Both the position numbers and the translations under genes were made by a program. Source: Oscillospiraceae bacterium (GTDB lineage Bacteria; Bacillota; Clostridia; Oscillospirales; Oscillospiraceae). Taken from it: DNA of 37,789 nucleotides. Below, piece after piece: positions 22,780 through 32,267 of this stretch (within the stretch, counting starts at the first letter, position 1; every line of letters starts with the position of its first letter). The stretch covers positions 1 to 37,789 of the forward strand of contig CAKASQ030000022.1 of NCBI GenBank assembly GCA_916988195.3. Reading direction: 5' to 3'. The notes beneath the pieces are model-generated. The model was not told the DNA's origin and ran no database searches. It saw only the letters and a program-made list of their open reading frames with translations.

Positions 22780-23805
22780 CTATCTCTGCACCCTTCCAGT
22801 ACCATCTCCGCCCATAAGCTTCGTCACATCGGAGACGGAAACACGGTTGAAATCTCCGATGACGCTGTGCTTGAGGCAGCTGGCCGCGACTGCAAACTCG
22901 AGCGCAGACTGCTTGTCCTCATACTGGTTCAGGCCGTAGATCAGGCCACCTGCAAACGAGTCGCCGCCGCCAACACGGTCGATAATATCCCGAATTTCGT
23001 ACTTTTTGGACACATAGAAGTCCTTGCCGTCGTTCAGGCACGCCGCCCAGCCGTTCCAGTCGGCACTGTGGCTCTCACGGAGCGTGATGGCAATGCACTT
23101 CATGTTCGGATAGCTTTCCAGGACCTTATTTCCGAGTGCTTTGTATTTTTCGCGGTCCAGCTCGCCGGACTCGACGTTCACATCGACCGTAATTTCGAGC
23201 GACTTCTGTACATCTTCTTCATTGGCGATTGCCACATCGACGTACTTGGCAAGCTCGCGCATGACCTCGCTGGCCTTCTTGCCGTATTTCCAGAGGTTCT
23301 TGCGGTAGTTGAGGTCGCAGGAGACGGTGATGCTCCGCTTCTTTGCCTCTTTCACAGACTCTAAGCTGAGCTCCATCGCAGATTCTGAAATGGCCGGGGT
23401 GATGCCTGTGATGTGGAACCAGTCCACGCCTTCAAAGGCCTTGTCCCAGTCGATATCGCCGGGCTTTGCCAGCGCGATGGAGGAATACGCGCGGTCATAG
23501 ACAACCTTGCTCGGCAGCTGGTTTGCGCCACCCTCTAAGTAGTAAATGCCCATGCGCCCCTCGCCGCGGACGATCTTCTTCGTGTCCACGCCAAAATAGC
23601 GCAGCTCGCGGATGCAGGCGTCTGCAATATCGTTCTGCGGCAGAACGGTCAAAAATTCCGCGTCCATGCCGTAGTTTGCAAGGGAGACTGCCACGTTCGC
23701 TTCGCCGCCGCCGAAGGTCGCCTCAAGCATCGGGCTCTGGAAGAAGCGCTCGTGTCCCGGCGCTTTCAGGCGGAGCATAATTTCACCAAATGTCAGAACT
23801 TTCAT
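22780..23805 (-). CDS. kdgK: 2-keto-3-deoxygluconate kinase (PfkB family)
   Basis: This 341-aa sugar kinase phosphorylates 2-keto-3-deoxygluconate to KDPG with ATP. PfkB signatures are [15 protein letters not shown] (32-46) near the N-terminus and [12 protein letters not shown] (277-288) with catalytic Asp282. The GGGEAN start and the [12 protein letters not shown] motif are typical of KdgK rather than of fructokinase. Start ATG with AGGAGG seven bases upstream. It is the last gene of the operon, 12 bp after the KDPG aldolase gene, so kinase and aldolase form one module. It is GC-richer than the upstream part of the operon. Confidence 0.93.
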   Translation of the reverse strand: MKVLTFGEIMLRLKAPGHERFFQSPMLEATFGGGEANVAVSLANYGMDAEFLTVLPQNDIADACIRELRYFGVDTKKIVRGEGRMGIYYLEGGANQLPSKVVYDRAYSSIALAKPGDIDWDKAFEGVDWFHITGITPAISESAMELSLESVKEAKKRSITVSCDLNYRKNLWKYGKKASEVMRELAKYVDVAIANEEDVQKSLEITVDVNVESGELDREKYKALGNKVLESYPNMKCIAITLRESHSADWNGWAACLNDGKDFYVSKKYEIRDIIDRVGGGDSFAGGLIYGLNQYEDKQSALEFAVAASCLKHSVIGDFNRVSVSDVTKLMGGDGTGRVQR

Positions 23806-23817
23806 CTTCGCCCCTCC

Positions 23818-24768
23818 TTACTTTTGCAGCAGATGCACGGCAAAGCCGCCGAACTCATCTTTGAGGTATGCAACTGTCATACGGCCGTTTTTGTACTTTA
23901 CCGAGCTTTCGTCATACGCAAAGCCCTTCTTTGCAAGCTCTGCCACCGCCAGCTCCACAGAGTTGGTACGAATGGCAATATGACCGTTTTTACCCTTGAA
24001 CATGGTCTTCATGACCTCGATGCCGCTCGAAGCAAACATCGAAGAGCTACCGTCTTTGACCGGCAGGTCAAACGCTTCGTTCAGCTTCTCGCACACTGCG
24101 GACGCCACTGCGGCATCTTCGCAGTTGACGCCGATATGCGCGACCTCAAAGCCGAGTGCAGCGGCTCTTGCCTGCTTGCAAAGCTCTGTGATTTTCTCAA
24201 AGTTGCCTGCCGTGATATCTGCCTTCGGGCAGACCCAACTGCCGCCGACCGCGTGGATGAACGGCGCGGCGATGAACTCGCCGATGTTCTGCCCGTTGAC
24301 GCCGCCGGTCGGGATGAATTTGATCCCGCCGAACGGGCCGGACAGCGCCTTCATCGCGGACAGACCACCGTAAACGCCGGCCGGGAAGAATTTCACAACG
24401 TTCAAGCCAAGCTTCATCGCAGCCATGATCTCGCTCGGAGTCACACAGCCAGGAGTGACAGCCACGCCGTTCTCCACACACCAGCGGACGACCTCTTCGT
24501 CAAAGCCCGGCGAAACGATAAATTTGGCACCGCACTCGACGGCTTTTTTACACTGCTCGAGCGTGATGACCGTGCCTGCGCCAACGAGCATATCGGGGCA
24601 GCTTTCCGCGACCGCCTTGATCGAATCCGCAGCCGCCGCCGTGCGGAACGTGATTTCCATCACGTCCACGCCTCCGGCAAGCAAAGCCTTTGCCGTCGCG
24701 ACCGCATCTTTTGCGTCGTCCAATACGACAACCGGCACAACAGCCGCCATTTTAAATCTTTCCGTCAT
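23818..24768 (-). CDS. eda: KDPG/KHG aldolase fused to a VOC-like domain
   Basis: This 316-aa protein has a class I aldolase barrel at about residues 1-210. It contains MEITFRT (Glu38, Arg42), GAGTV, SPGFD, the Schiff-base lysine Lys126 in VKFFPA, and PTGGV. It splits KDPG into pyruvate and glyceraldehyde-3-phosphate. A further domain (about 215-316, IGVNCEDA through GFAVHLLQK) has the look of a glyoxalase/VOC fold and is absent from ordinary Eda proteins of about 210 residues. ATG at 24768 is chosen because CAGGAG lies 11 bases upstream; the frame can be extended only to a TTG at 24801. The VOC part may bind a sugar-acid ligand. Located directly before kdgK. Confidence 0.9.
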   Translation of the reverse strand: MTERFKMAAVVPVVVLDDAKDAVATAKALLAGGVDVMEITFRTAAAADSIKAVAESCPDMLVGAGTVITLEQCKKAVECGAKFIVSPGFDEEVVRWCVENGVAVTPGCVTPSEIMAAMKLGLNVVKFFPAGVYGGLSAMKALSGPFGGIKFIPTGGVNGQNIGEFIAAPFIHAVGGSWVCPKADITAGNFEKITELCKQARAAALGFEVAHIGVNCEDAAVASAVCEKLNEAFDLPVKDGSSSMFASSGIEVMKTMFKGKNGHIAIRTNSVELAVAELAKKGFAYDESSVKYKNGRMTVAYLKDEFGGFAVHLLQK

Positions 24769-24844
24769 TTTAATATCTGCTCCTGCAACTCCATATACCA
24801 AAATCTACAATCAAGAATAACTCTCGTCGAAAGACCGCCTATAA

Positions 24845-25264
24845 TTATACTGTTCGAAAATATGTCACAGAATTCGGATGTTGTTCTACGAATTTTTGCA
24901 TATAATCCTCGCGGCAAGGGCAAAAAACGTCAATAACGCGACAATCTTCTTCAATAAACGCACCATGCGGAACGTTGGCTGGAAGATAAAGCACATCCCC
25001 TGCGCTGACAGAATAGATTTTTCCATCAATAATCTCATCGCATTTACCCTCCAGCACAATCATGCACTGACTCTGCGGATGAGAGTGGACATCAAAAACT
25101 GATCCTGCTTTCATCGTAAGGAAACTAACTGTAAGCTCCTTTGTAGAAACAAGATGACTTTCAGAACCTGGTACCAGCATTGTCAAGGGAATTTGCTTCT
25201 CAGGCCGGACGATATACTGTTCACGATCCTGCTGTCCAGCGAGCATAAAATCACTACGTTTCAT
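24845..25264 (-). CDS. Cupin protein, KdgF-like
   Basis: This 139-aa single-domain cupin has the metal-binding first motif at 58-72 (His60, His62, Gln66, Glu72) and the second at 88-101 (LYLPANVPH, His100). KdgF-type cupins convert 4,5-unsaturated uronates into the linear keto form on the way to KDG, and the KDG kinase and aldolase in the same operon support this reading. Other small cupins look similar, so substrate is uncertain. The start overlaps the end of the PfkB kinase gene by 11 bases, with AAAGGA upstream. Confidence 0.7.
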   Translation of the reverse strand: MKRSDFMLAGQQDREQYIVRPEKQIPLTMLVPGSESHLVSTKELTVSFLTMKAGSVFDVHSHPQSQCMIVLEGKCDEIIDGKIYSVSAGDVLYLPANVPHGAFIEEDCRVIDVFCPCREDYMQKFVEQHPNSVTYFRTV

Positions 25265-26243
25265 ATAATCTTTTATTTCCTTTCATTTGTAGAATTGTCC
25301 CAACTATTTCTTCGCGTCGAGGCATAGACGGAATCCCACCACGCCGGGTAATACTAAGTGCCGCAGCGATATTTGCGCAGTCTGCGTAGCGGCGCACATC
25401 ATCTAATTTCAGTTTTGAAAGGGGAATCTCCTCTTCTGTAAACTTCGCGATAAACGTTCCCCAGAAAGCATCTCCCGCGCCAGTCTTGTCCACAATAGGT
25501 CCGAGATTCAAGCCGGCGGATTGGCAAACGCCCTTTCCCTTGAGGCTGATATATGCGCCTTTTTCACCAAGCGTAACAACGACACATGTAATTCCCTTCT
25601 TATGCAGAAATACACAAGCTTTTTCAGCATCAGTCTCTCCAGTCACAATTTCAAGCTCCTCTTCCGAGACTTTCACGAAATCGACCGATTGTAAAACAGA
25701 ACGAATCATCATACGAGCCGTTTCTGTATCCGGCCAAAGGTTTTCACGGAAATTAGGATCATAAGAAATCACCGCTCCTGCGGTCTTTGCAGTTTTCAAC
25801 GCTGAAAGCGTAGCCGAACGGACTGGATCGCTGGTTAAAGAGATTGAGCCAAAATGGAACACCCGGCAATTATGGAGAAGTTCGACGGAAAGTTCTTCCT
25901 GTCGAAGGCAGGTATCGGCACCTGGCTTGCGGGCAAAGGAGAATGTTCGTTCCCCAAACTCATCCAGTGAAACAAACGCGAGTGTTGTAAACACACTTGG
26001 GTCCAGCAACATACCATCGGTACAGATACCCTCAGAAACAAGAACCTCCTTTAAAAAGCGGCCATGCATATCATCTCCAACCTTACCGAGGAATGCCACA
26101 GAACGTCCGAATCGTGCTGCAGCAACAAGCATATTACCAGGTGCTCCCCCAGCATTCCGTTCAAACAGCTTCATCCCATTTGGTGAAAAACCACTGTCTG
26201 TGAAGTCAATTAACAATTCTCCGAGTGCAACGATGTCAAACAT
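25254..26243 (-). CDS. PfkB-family carbohydrate kinase (fructokinase-like)
   Basis: A 329-aa ribokinase-fold sugar kinase with N-terminal signature NAGGAPGNMLVAAARFG (30-46) and C-terminal TGAGDAFWG (254-262, catalytic Asp258). These resemble fructokinases (ScrK type). Together with KdgK, the operon has two sugar kinases, so either a second sugar is released from the substrate or this enzyme acts on a different intermediate. ATG at 26243 is chosen because it begins the conserved MFDIVALGELLIDF start; a weak GGGA site precedes it. It overlaps the cupin gene downstream. Confidence 0.85.
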   Translation of the reverse strand: MFDIVALGELLIDFTDSGFSPNGMKLFERNAGGAPGNMLVAAARFGRSVAFLGKVGDDMHGRFLKEVLVSEGICTDGMLLDPSVFTTLAFVSLDEFGERTFSFARKPGADTCLRQEELSVELLHNCRVFHFGSISLTSDPVRSATLSALKTAKTAGAVISYDPNFRENLWPDTETARMMIRSVLQSVDFVKVSEEELEIVTGETDAEKACVFLHKKGITCVVVTLGEKGAYISLKGKGVCQSAGLNLGPIVDKTGAGDAFWGTFIAKFTEEEIPLSKLKLDDVRRYADCANIAAALSITRRGGIPSMPRREEIVGTILQMKGNKRLYET

Positions 26244-26256
26244 ATTATTTTCCCAT

Positions 26257-26640
26257 TTATAAATATTGATTAAATTCCACACGTTCCCCATTGGGACCAG
26301 TAATCACAAAAAAACGCACCCCCCGTTCAAAGAACGGAAGCTTCTGCACGCAAGTTGGCTGCAACGGCATTCCCGATGTTACATACTCAAACGCAGCATC
26401 GATGTCGCAAACATTGATTGCAATGTGATCCCATGCACCAGTCTGCTGAGTGCATGCGCTGCATTCATATACCTCTAAAATGAGATCATTCAGGCGTAGA
26501 AAACAGACACGGCTTGCGCCATTTATCTCCGTATCATACGTCTCAAATCCAATTCGATGATAGAAGCTGATTGTTTCTTCATACCGATCCGTTGGAAGCC
26601 CTACATGCTGAAGGCCCAAAAACAGATCCTTTAAATTCAA
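26257..26640 (-). CDS. VOC-superfamily (glyoxalase-like) protein
   Basis: This 127-aa protein has the paired beta-alpha-beta-beta-beta units of the VOC fold: LQHVGLPT with a metal-type His near residue 11, FYHRIGFETY, LNDLILEVYE, then DHIAINVCDIDAAFEYV and FFVITGPNGERVEF. It may be a lyase, isomerase or dioxygenase of a sugar-derived compound. The start is TTG at 26640 directly after the lactonase-like gene's stop, because GGGAGG lies seven bases upstream; the longer frame overlaps that gene by about 125 bases. Confidence 0.75.
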   Translation of the reverse strand: MNLKDLFLGLQHVGLPTDRYEETISFYHRIGFETYDTEINGASRVCFLRLNDLILEVYECSACTQQTGAWDHIAINVCDIDAAFEYVTSGMPLQPTCVQKLPFFERGVRFFVITGPNGERVEFNQYL

Positions 26641-26641
26641 A

Positions 26642-27727
26642 TTACTTCCTCCCATCAAGAACTGCAGCAGCATACGCCTTCGGAATGGTTTCTCGGATTC
26701 CAGTGTCTTGAAATTGATTTTGCGCCGCGTCCAAATGAAATATCTGGATTCCGCCAGTGCTGGCACACCGTTCAGCGGGGAAACTATAGGCTCCTACATC
26801 GATGAACTCTTCTAAGACGGCAAAGAGATACTCCGAAGCAGCATCGAACCGCAAAATGCGCGCCCATCCATCCGTTTTCACCGTATCGTAGTAATATATA
26901 GCGCCATTTCCATCAATTTCATATAAAACGATATTATTTTCTCCGCGATTCGATGCCGCCAGCCACTTTCCATTTGGCGAAACAGCAATGTCGCCGCCAA
27001 TGCTGCCATCGCGTCCACTACAATGTAAATTGCTTAGTGTCTGCGTCAATTTCAGTTCGCCACATGTGTTAAAGCGAAATACAAAAATATCAGAGCTGAT
27101 CTCTGAAATGGCATAGACAACATTTCGTGTCGGATGCACCGCCAGATGTCTCAGACCTGAACCGGCGGGCACTGTTACCTCAGAAATCTGACAAACAGAA
27201 CCTGTTCCATTGAGAAGCCGCAGTTTGTCACATCCTAAATCTGCAGTAAGCAAGATGGAGCCACCTTCCGCTGCAATGGTACAGTGCGGATGGGACGCAT
27301 CCTGCCGCGGTCCAGCTATAGCTCCTTTGTCCTGAAACTGAAGAAGCTGTCTGAATTGCCCAATGCCCCCATCACTACGGAAACCATAAAACAGCAATGT
27401 GCTTGCCAGAAAATCTGAGGCGACCAAACTTTCCGTCTGTGGATTCAGGGAAATATGCGTTGCGTCAAAACCCGAGGCGGCTTGGCGGTTTATGAGCTGC
27501 AGCTTGCCGTCGTGTTGAATGGAATAAGCACTAAATAAATTGTTCCCTGCACAATCCAACGACGAAGTGTAGAGGTATGTCTTATTTATTGCAAGACAGG
27601 CAACATACCGCAAGACATCCTCTGTACCCATCTTCGTAAGGACACAAGCTTGAGGATCAAAGTTGTATCGGAGCAGTGCGCCTTCCTCATCCCGTTTACA
27701 GATATAGAGACAAATCGAATCATTCAT
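26642..27727 (-). CDS. Lactonase-like seven-bladed beta-propeller protein
   Basis: This 361-aa protein resembles the YbhE/Pgl-type lactonase family, with repeated blades such as TESLVASDFLASTLLFYGF, GLRHLAVHPTRNVVYAISE and IGGDIAVSPNGKWLAASNRG. Enzymes of this fold hydrolyse sugar lactones such as 6-phosphogluconolactone. In this operon it could open a lactone formed by one of the two oxidoreductases. ATG at 27727 (MNDSICLYI) is preferred to 27736, because the AAAGG site touches the latter. The gene overlaps the end of the glycosidase-like gene by 8 bases. No signal peptide, so it is cytoplasmic. Confidence 0.75.
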   Translation of the reverse strand: MNDSICLYICKRDEEGALLRYNFDPQACVLTKMGTEDVLRYVACLAINKTYLYTSSLDCAGNNLFSAYSIQHDGKLQLINRQAASGFDATHISLNPQTESLVASDFLASTLLFYGFRSDGGIGQFRQLLQFQDKGAIAGPRQDASHPHCTIAAEGGSILLTADLGCDKLRLLNGTGSVCQISEVTVPAGSGLRHLAVHPTRNVVYAISEISSDIFVFRFNTCGELKLTQTLSNLHCSGRDGSIGGDIAVSPNGKWLAASNRGENNIVLYEIDGNGAIYYYDTVKTDGWARILRFDAASEYLFAVLEEFIDVGAYSFPAERCASTGGIQIFHLDAAQNQFQDTGIRETIPKAYAAAVLDGRK

Positions 27728-29288
27728 ATGTTTCATCCTTTATACTCGAATGCTGTACACTTCCTGCTGCCAGATATCCACCGCTCGAGCCAGATTTATC
27801 ATTTGAAATCCAAAATGAAAACAGCTTGCCTTGCTCCAGCTCAAAAGCAATACGCACGGGCTTTCCGGATATAGCATGAAGTGAGACTGCAGAATTCCAT
27901 AGGACTTGCTGCTTTGTGGAATTGACAGAGCGGCAGATACAGTCCTGAAAAGACAATCCCGGAAGTGCATGACCATTTTTATCTTGTATTTCAGCCCTCA
28001 ATGATTTGCACTGTGCATTTATCCAAAGTCCTTCTCCGTGGAAACACACAGGAGGCGTCGACATACGTCCGGTAGAGTTTGTCGTAAGTGCAGCAAAGCC
28101 ATCTCTGCGAAGTGTTGCCACTCCTGTGCTTCCACCAGCATACATATGTCTCCCCATACGCGGAGAATTACCAGACCATGCGCCGAAATAGAACAGCAGT
28201 TCGTTGCCGTTGACAATGCATATACCAGATGCTGGATGGATATAACCCTCATCCCATGCACCATGAACGCCGCTTCCCGCAATAAATGGCTTCCGGTTTA
28301 ATCTAGAAAATTGAATGCCATCCCGACTAAAGCCAATGTAAAGATCACATTTTTTGGGTTCTCCCAGCTGTTCAGCAACAGCATTATGCGGACCCTTAAA
28401 AATCTGAAAGATACCAAGCATGATACTCTCGTATGCAACACAGTCCAAGCTGTACAACTGTGTATCGCAATCCCAAATATCATCCCGTTCGTCGTTTGCA
28501 TCTGCGCTTTGCCAAAAATACTCCCGGCGGCAGTCTGCAAGCTCCGAAAACGAAGCAGCCTCCCGGTAGGATCGATAGCGGTACAGATATTTTCCCTTTT
28601 GATACAAGCTTCTGACGCTCAGTACCCATCTGTCGCGGAAGGGGTTATAAAAAAGTGATGTCGTATCTCCGCAAGACATAATACGCGACGGGGCAGACCA
28701 GTCCAACCCATTGGCAGATGTTCGCAGTTCAGCATACTCTCTTTTTTGCCGATCCCGTGTGAAAAGGAACATTTTGAAACGCTCAGTATCCGCGTTCTGG
28801 TCAAGCCAAATGCTGCAGCCATCGCGAAAGCGATCTTCAAATGCAGGAAGAATGCGATTTGAGCCATCGACAGCAATATGTGGCCGTATCCAGTGAAAGC
28901 CGTCGCGGCTTTCCGCATATGCAACCGCTCCAAACCACCCAGCCTGATACCATAATTTGAACTTCTTATCGGTCGGATCATAAAAAACGCCGTCTTTGAA
29001 TGGAGCAGCTACCGGGCAATTGCCATGATCCATCTCTAACACGGTTTCCGGTGTCAGCACCATTCCCTTGATTTCCGGAGAATAAAACTCTCGATGCAAA
29101 CTACTTTCTTCAATCAGAAAGTCGTCGACGAAAAGCTGTCTACCACAATCAATTGGAATTACATCAGGGCGTTCTTTTAAGTAGTTTGGCGCCTGCGGCA
29201 ACGTTTGGAAGGAGGAGCGATACGACCAAGCAGTTGGAAGTAACGCGTCCACGCAATCCGGCGACAAAATCCCATTATGTAAAATCAT
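27720..29288 (-). CDS. Glycosidase-like beta-propeller protein
   Basis: This 522-aa protein contains the QLFVDDFLIE segment (51-60) and blades resembling five-bladed GH32/GH43-type propellers, with DPTDKKFKLWYQAG, WIRPHIAVDGSN, YNPFRDRWVLSVRS and GWDEGYIHPAS-like stretches. A C-terminal beta-sandwich (about 415-500) is plausible. Proteins with FVDD-type starts are poorly characterised relatives of glycoside hydrolases. No signal peptide is present, so it would act on an imported glycoside. The exact substrate is unknown. ATG at 29288 lies 3 bases after the aldo/keto reductase stop; its ribosome binding site is weak, suggesting translational coupling. Confidence 0.65.
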   Translation of the reverse strand: MILHNGILSPDCVDALLPTAWSYRSSFQTLPQAPNYLKERPDVIPIDCGRQLFVDDFLIEESSLHREFYSPEIKGMVLTPETVLEMDHGNCPVAAPFKDGVFYDPTDKKFKLWYQAGWFGAVAYAESRDGFHWIRPHIAVDGSNRILPAFEDRFRDGCSIWLDQNADTERFKMFLFTRDRQKREYAELRTSANGLDWSAPSRIMSCGDTTSLFYNPFRDRWVLSVRSLYQKGKYLYRYRSYREAASFSELADCRREYFWQSADANDERDDIWDCDTQLYSLDCVAYESIMLGIFQIFKGPHNAVAEQLGEPKKCDLYIGFSRDGIQFSRLNRKPFIAGSGVHGAWDEGYIHPASGICIVNGNELLFYFGAWSGNSPRMGRHMYAGGSTGVATLRRDGFAALTTNSTGRMSTPPVCFHGEGLWINAQCKSLRAEIQDKNGHALPGLSFQDCICRSVNSTKQQVLWNSAVSLHAISGKPVRIAFELEQGKLFSFWISNDKSGSSGGYLAAGSVQHSSIKDETYE

Positions 29289-29291
29289 CAA

Positions 29292-30263
29292 TCAAATATC
29301 AAAGATAAAGTTTATCTGTTCCTGTGTCAGCGGAACCTGCGCGCTTTCTAATGTACTCTTCATCTCATCCGGACGCTGTGGTCCGACAATGGGCAAAACC
29401 GGGAACGGTTGCGCCAACGTGTAGCCAAGAACAATATCCTGAAGTGTCATCCCGGATTGTTTGGAGAGTCGAAGTGCTTGTTTGGCCCGGCGGAGAGATT
29501 CGCTGTTGTAGAAGTACTTTCTCGAATAGGAGTATCCTATATTTTCCATATAATCATCTTTGAAGCAGTTATAAAAGAAACCACTTGCCTGTGAACAATA
29601 AGCAAATACCGGTCGCTGCGTCCGCTCATGGTATTTGCGCATACCAGGTGTCAGCCAGGTCTGAATCAGCTCATCGACAGCCGTCATATTGGGGTAAGCC
29701 ATATTGAGCATAACCTGATTCGCACTGAATTTACGAAGACCATGTGCCTCTGCATAGGCATCCGCCTCCAAAATTCGTTCGATTTTCCAGTTGGAACAAC
29801 CAAAATAACGAATCTTGCCCTCTTCAACGCAACGATTCAGTTCCTCGAGAATTGCTCCAACAGGTTGGCTCGGATCGTCCTGATGCAGCCAATAGAAATC
29901 AATATAGTCTGTGTGTAAATTACGTAGGCTTTCAGTTAGATCAGACCGCAGAAATGCCGGAGTCATCCGTTTCTCATATGGTTTATTTGTTGCATAGCAG
30001 CAGCCTTTGGTACTAATCAGCACTTGCTCACGCAAATGGTTCTCCTGTAAGAAATCACCAACCAGGCACTCGCTCAGAGATCGCCCACCAACGAGAAAGC
30101 TCCCATAATAATGAGAGGTATCCAACATAGTCCCACCGCAATCGACATACGTTTTAAGAAGGTCTCTGGCGATATCTGCCGGAACATTACTCGCATAATC
30201 ACCGGTTCCGAGCACATACTGCGGCACAGTCAAATCTGTTCCTTCAAGTTTTCTGTATTTCAT
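29292..30263 (-). CDS. Aldo/keto reductase
   Basis: This 323-aa (beta/alpha)8 NAD(P)H oxidoreductase has the catalytic tetrad Asp48, Tyr53, Lys86 and His127 (TMLDTSHYYG, ISTKG, WLHQDD) and the cofactor-binding end LPIVGPQRPDEM. It would interconvert a sugar carbonyl and an alcohol. The start has GAGGTG close upstream, overlapping the stop of the sialidase-fold gene. It belongs to the catabolic operon, between the two propeller hydrolase-like genes, and may prepare or finish processing of the imported glycoside. Confidence 0.88.
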   Translation of the reverse strand: MKYRKLEGTDLTVPQYVLGTGDYASNVPADIARDLLKTYVDCGGTMLDTSHYYGSFLVGGRSLSECLVGDFLQENHLREQVLISTKGCCYATNKPYEKRMTPAFLRSDLTESLRNLHTDYIDFYWLHQDDPSQPVGAILEELNRCVEEGKIRYFGCSNWKIERILEADAYAEAHGLRKFSANQVMLNMAYPNMTAVDELIQTWLTPGMRKYHERTQRPVFAYCSQASGFFYNCFKDDYMENIGYSYSRKYFYNSESLRRAKQALRLSKQSGMTLQDIVLGYTLAQPFPVLPIVGPQRPDEMKSTLESAQVPLTQEQINFIFDI

Positions 30264-30272
30264 CTTTGCACC

Positions 30273-31418
30273 TCAATTCAGCTTACTGATAATCTTTCTT
30301 AAAAACGATCCATCTGAAACCAGTTTCCCGCGCAGAATATCCTCTTCCGTGATCCGCGCCAGCAGCAGCTCCTTTTCGACATTTCGCTCCCGGTCATAGA
30401 TGATGTAGATTTGATCGTCCGGCGTTTGCACCGCATCTGGATAAGAAACGAGTTCGCGTTCATCCAGAAGAAGCGGAGCGCTCCATGTTTTCCCATCATC
30501 AACCGACAAAAACGCTGCCAGGTTGTTTCTCGCCATATAATCAGGATCATCGCCGCGAGGTGTGTCAAATCGGTTGTCTGGACTCCAGTGGTTGATCAGC
30601 AGTATGTGGCCAGAATGAAGTTTCCGAATGTGGAAACGAGAATTAGGTCCACCAAGGCAGAATTTCCCGATTTTCCCCCACGTTCGGCCGCCATCATGGG
30701 AAAATGCTTCACCGATACCGTCCTTTCTTCGCGTCAGCATCTGTAGCGTACCATCATTTTTTTCGAGAATCATGCTCTCATCAAACCAACGGTTTGGCAT
30801 ATCAACGCCTCCCCGGTATTCAAATGTTTTCCCTTGATCAGAAGAGACATACATTTTTGCGAGGCAGTTTGGCACGTTGGGGTTTAGGCTGGACTTTACA
30901 TGACCCCACAGCGTAATCGGCAAAGCCCACTCGCCATTCATAAGAACTGTCGGTTTGTTAAGCATAACGCCGTCAGCAATTCGTCTTGGCTCAGTCCAGA
31001 CGTTCGGCGCCTCATCCGGGTCTCGACACACTGAATACCAGCAGCCGGCACGGCCATCAAAGCCACCGTAGCTCTGTGCCCAAAAGAGAAACAATTCATT
31101 TGACGGCGTGCGCCAAAGGCAAGGATCAAATGCGCGAACATTTCCAGGCGGATCAATCACCACGATCGGCTCAGACCATGTATCACACGCATCGTCACTG
31201 ATTTCAACTGCAACGTAATTATCAGGTCCCTCGTCATTGCCGCCGCTGAAAAAGCACCGCCAAAAACGCCCACCATAAGTGCGTTCAATTCCAGGAATTC
31301 CTTGCCACAGCCTACTTTTTCGGAAATATGTTTCATCAGGTGTTGTATTAAGCGGAACGGGCTGGAGTGCCATGTCCTTCTCCCGCAATGTTTTTTCATT
31401 TGCTTCCAGTGATATCAT
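30273..31418 (-). CDS. Sialidase-fold (BNR repeat) protein
   Basis: This 381-aa six-bladed propeller-type protein has three clear Asp-boxes: SSDQGKTF (192-199), SHDGGRTW (240-247) and SVDDGKTW (305-312). It belongs to the sialidase superfamily, but the lack of a signal peptide and the operon context argue against host sialic-acid release. More likely it is an intracellular glycosidase or lyase for a uronate-containing small glycoside. ATG at 31418 has AGGT seven bases upstream. It is followed 9 bp later by the aldo/keto reductase gene. Confidence 0.75.
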   Translation of the reverse strand: MISLEANEKTLREKDMALQPVPLNTTPDETYFRKSRLWQGIPGIERTYGGRFWRCFFSGGNDEGPDNYVAVEISDDACDTWSEPIVVIDPPGNVRAFDPCLWRTPSNELFLFWAQSYGGFDGRAGCWYSVCRDPDEAPNVWTEPRRIADGVMLNKPTVLMNGEWALPITLWGHVKSSLNPNVPNCLAKMYVSSDQGKTFEYRGGVDMPNRWFDESMILEKNDGTLQMLTRRKDGIGEAFSHDGGRTWGKIGKFCLGGPNSRFHIRKLHSGHILLINHWSPDNRFDTPRGDDPDYMARNNLAAFLSVDDGKTWSAPLLLDERELVSYPDAVQTPDDQIYIIYDRERNVEKELLLARITEEDILRGKLVSDGSFLRKIISKLN

Positions 31419-31439
31419 GTCGTTACCTCATTTCACTAT

Positions 31440-32252
31440 CTACTCTCGGACAACAAAAGTGCCCCGGCCGTGACTGGCAGTATATTCATCCGCGTCTGAC
31501 CAGTAATCCTCACCGCAACTGACCCCGCCGTCTACAAATATATTAATACCAGTAATAAACCTAGCCTCTTCCGACGCAAGAAACGCAGCAGTGAAACCAA
31601 TATCAGTACCATCACCGCCGATCCGCAATGGAATTCGAGAGATTTCCTCTGTGTAATCCCGATCCGCATAGCCCTCTGGATACACGCACATGCATCCGGG
31701 AGAGATCGTCGAAATACGAATCCCATGCCGCCCGTACTCACGCGCCATGGACTGCGCCGCGCGATTAAGCCCCGCCTTCAGTCCTCCGTATATGGCATCC
31801 ATCGGTGTGGGGGTTTTAGACCGGATGGAAGATGTGAACAGAATCGTACCGCGGATACCTCTATCCACCATGTACTTGGCTGCAGCATTTGCAATGAGCA
31901 GGCTCCCCCGGAAGTTGACTTCGTAAACATAGTCGATTTCCTCCGGGTGAATCAGCCGCATATACTTTTCGAGACCAACCCCTGCATTACACATTACAAG
32001 GGATACGGAAGAAAACGCCAGCAAAGCCTGAGTCATCAGTGTTTCTCCGATGGTACGTTCGCGCTGATCACAATCAAAAGTTACAACGCGAACCCCGAAT
32101 TTCTCCCGTAATTGCTGTGCAACATGTGCAGCTTTGTCTGCTTCTCCGCAATGCGCCATGAAGATATCGTATCCTTTGCTTGCCAGTGCATAGCAAATCC
32201 CTTCGCCAACACCGCGGTTGCCTCCTGTAACAATTGCAGCTGTGTGGTTCAT
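31440..32252 (-). CDS. Short-chain dehydrogenase/reductase
   Basis: This 270-aa classical SDR has cofactor motif TGGNRGVG (9-16), CNAG (88-91), and the catalytic Ser141/Ser142, Tyr155 and Lys159 (YGGLK). The C-terminus is longer than in most members of the family and acidic. In a pathway leading to KDG it could act like KduD (oxidising or reducing at C3/C5 of a deoxy-keto acid) or as a sugar dehydrogenase giving a lactone. Start with AAAGGAG nine bases upstream. It lies between the transporter and the hydrolase-like genes. Confidence 0.85.
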   Translation of the reverse strand: MNHTAAIVTGGNRGVGEGICYALASKGYDIFMAHCGEADKAAHVAQQLREKFGVRVVTFDCDQRERTIGETLMTQALLAFSSVSLVMCNAGVGLEKYMRLIHPEEIDYVYEVNFRGSLLIANAAAKYMVDRGIRGTILFTSSIRSKTPTPMDAIYGGLKAGLNRAAQSMAREYGRHGIRISTISPGCMCVYPEGYADRDYTEEISRIPLRIGGDGTDIGFTAAFLASEEARFITGINIFVDGGVSCGEDYWSDADEYTASHGRGTFVVRE

Positions 32253-32267
32253 AATAGCAGTTCTCCT

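Noticed and set aside
23752-24936. 394-aa plus-strand frame opposite the KDPG aldolase
   Set aside because: Antisense to a conserved enzyme gene and without start signals or domains.
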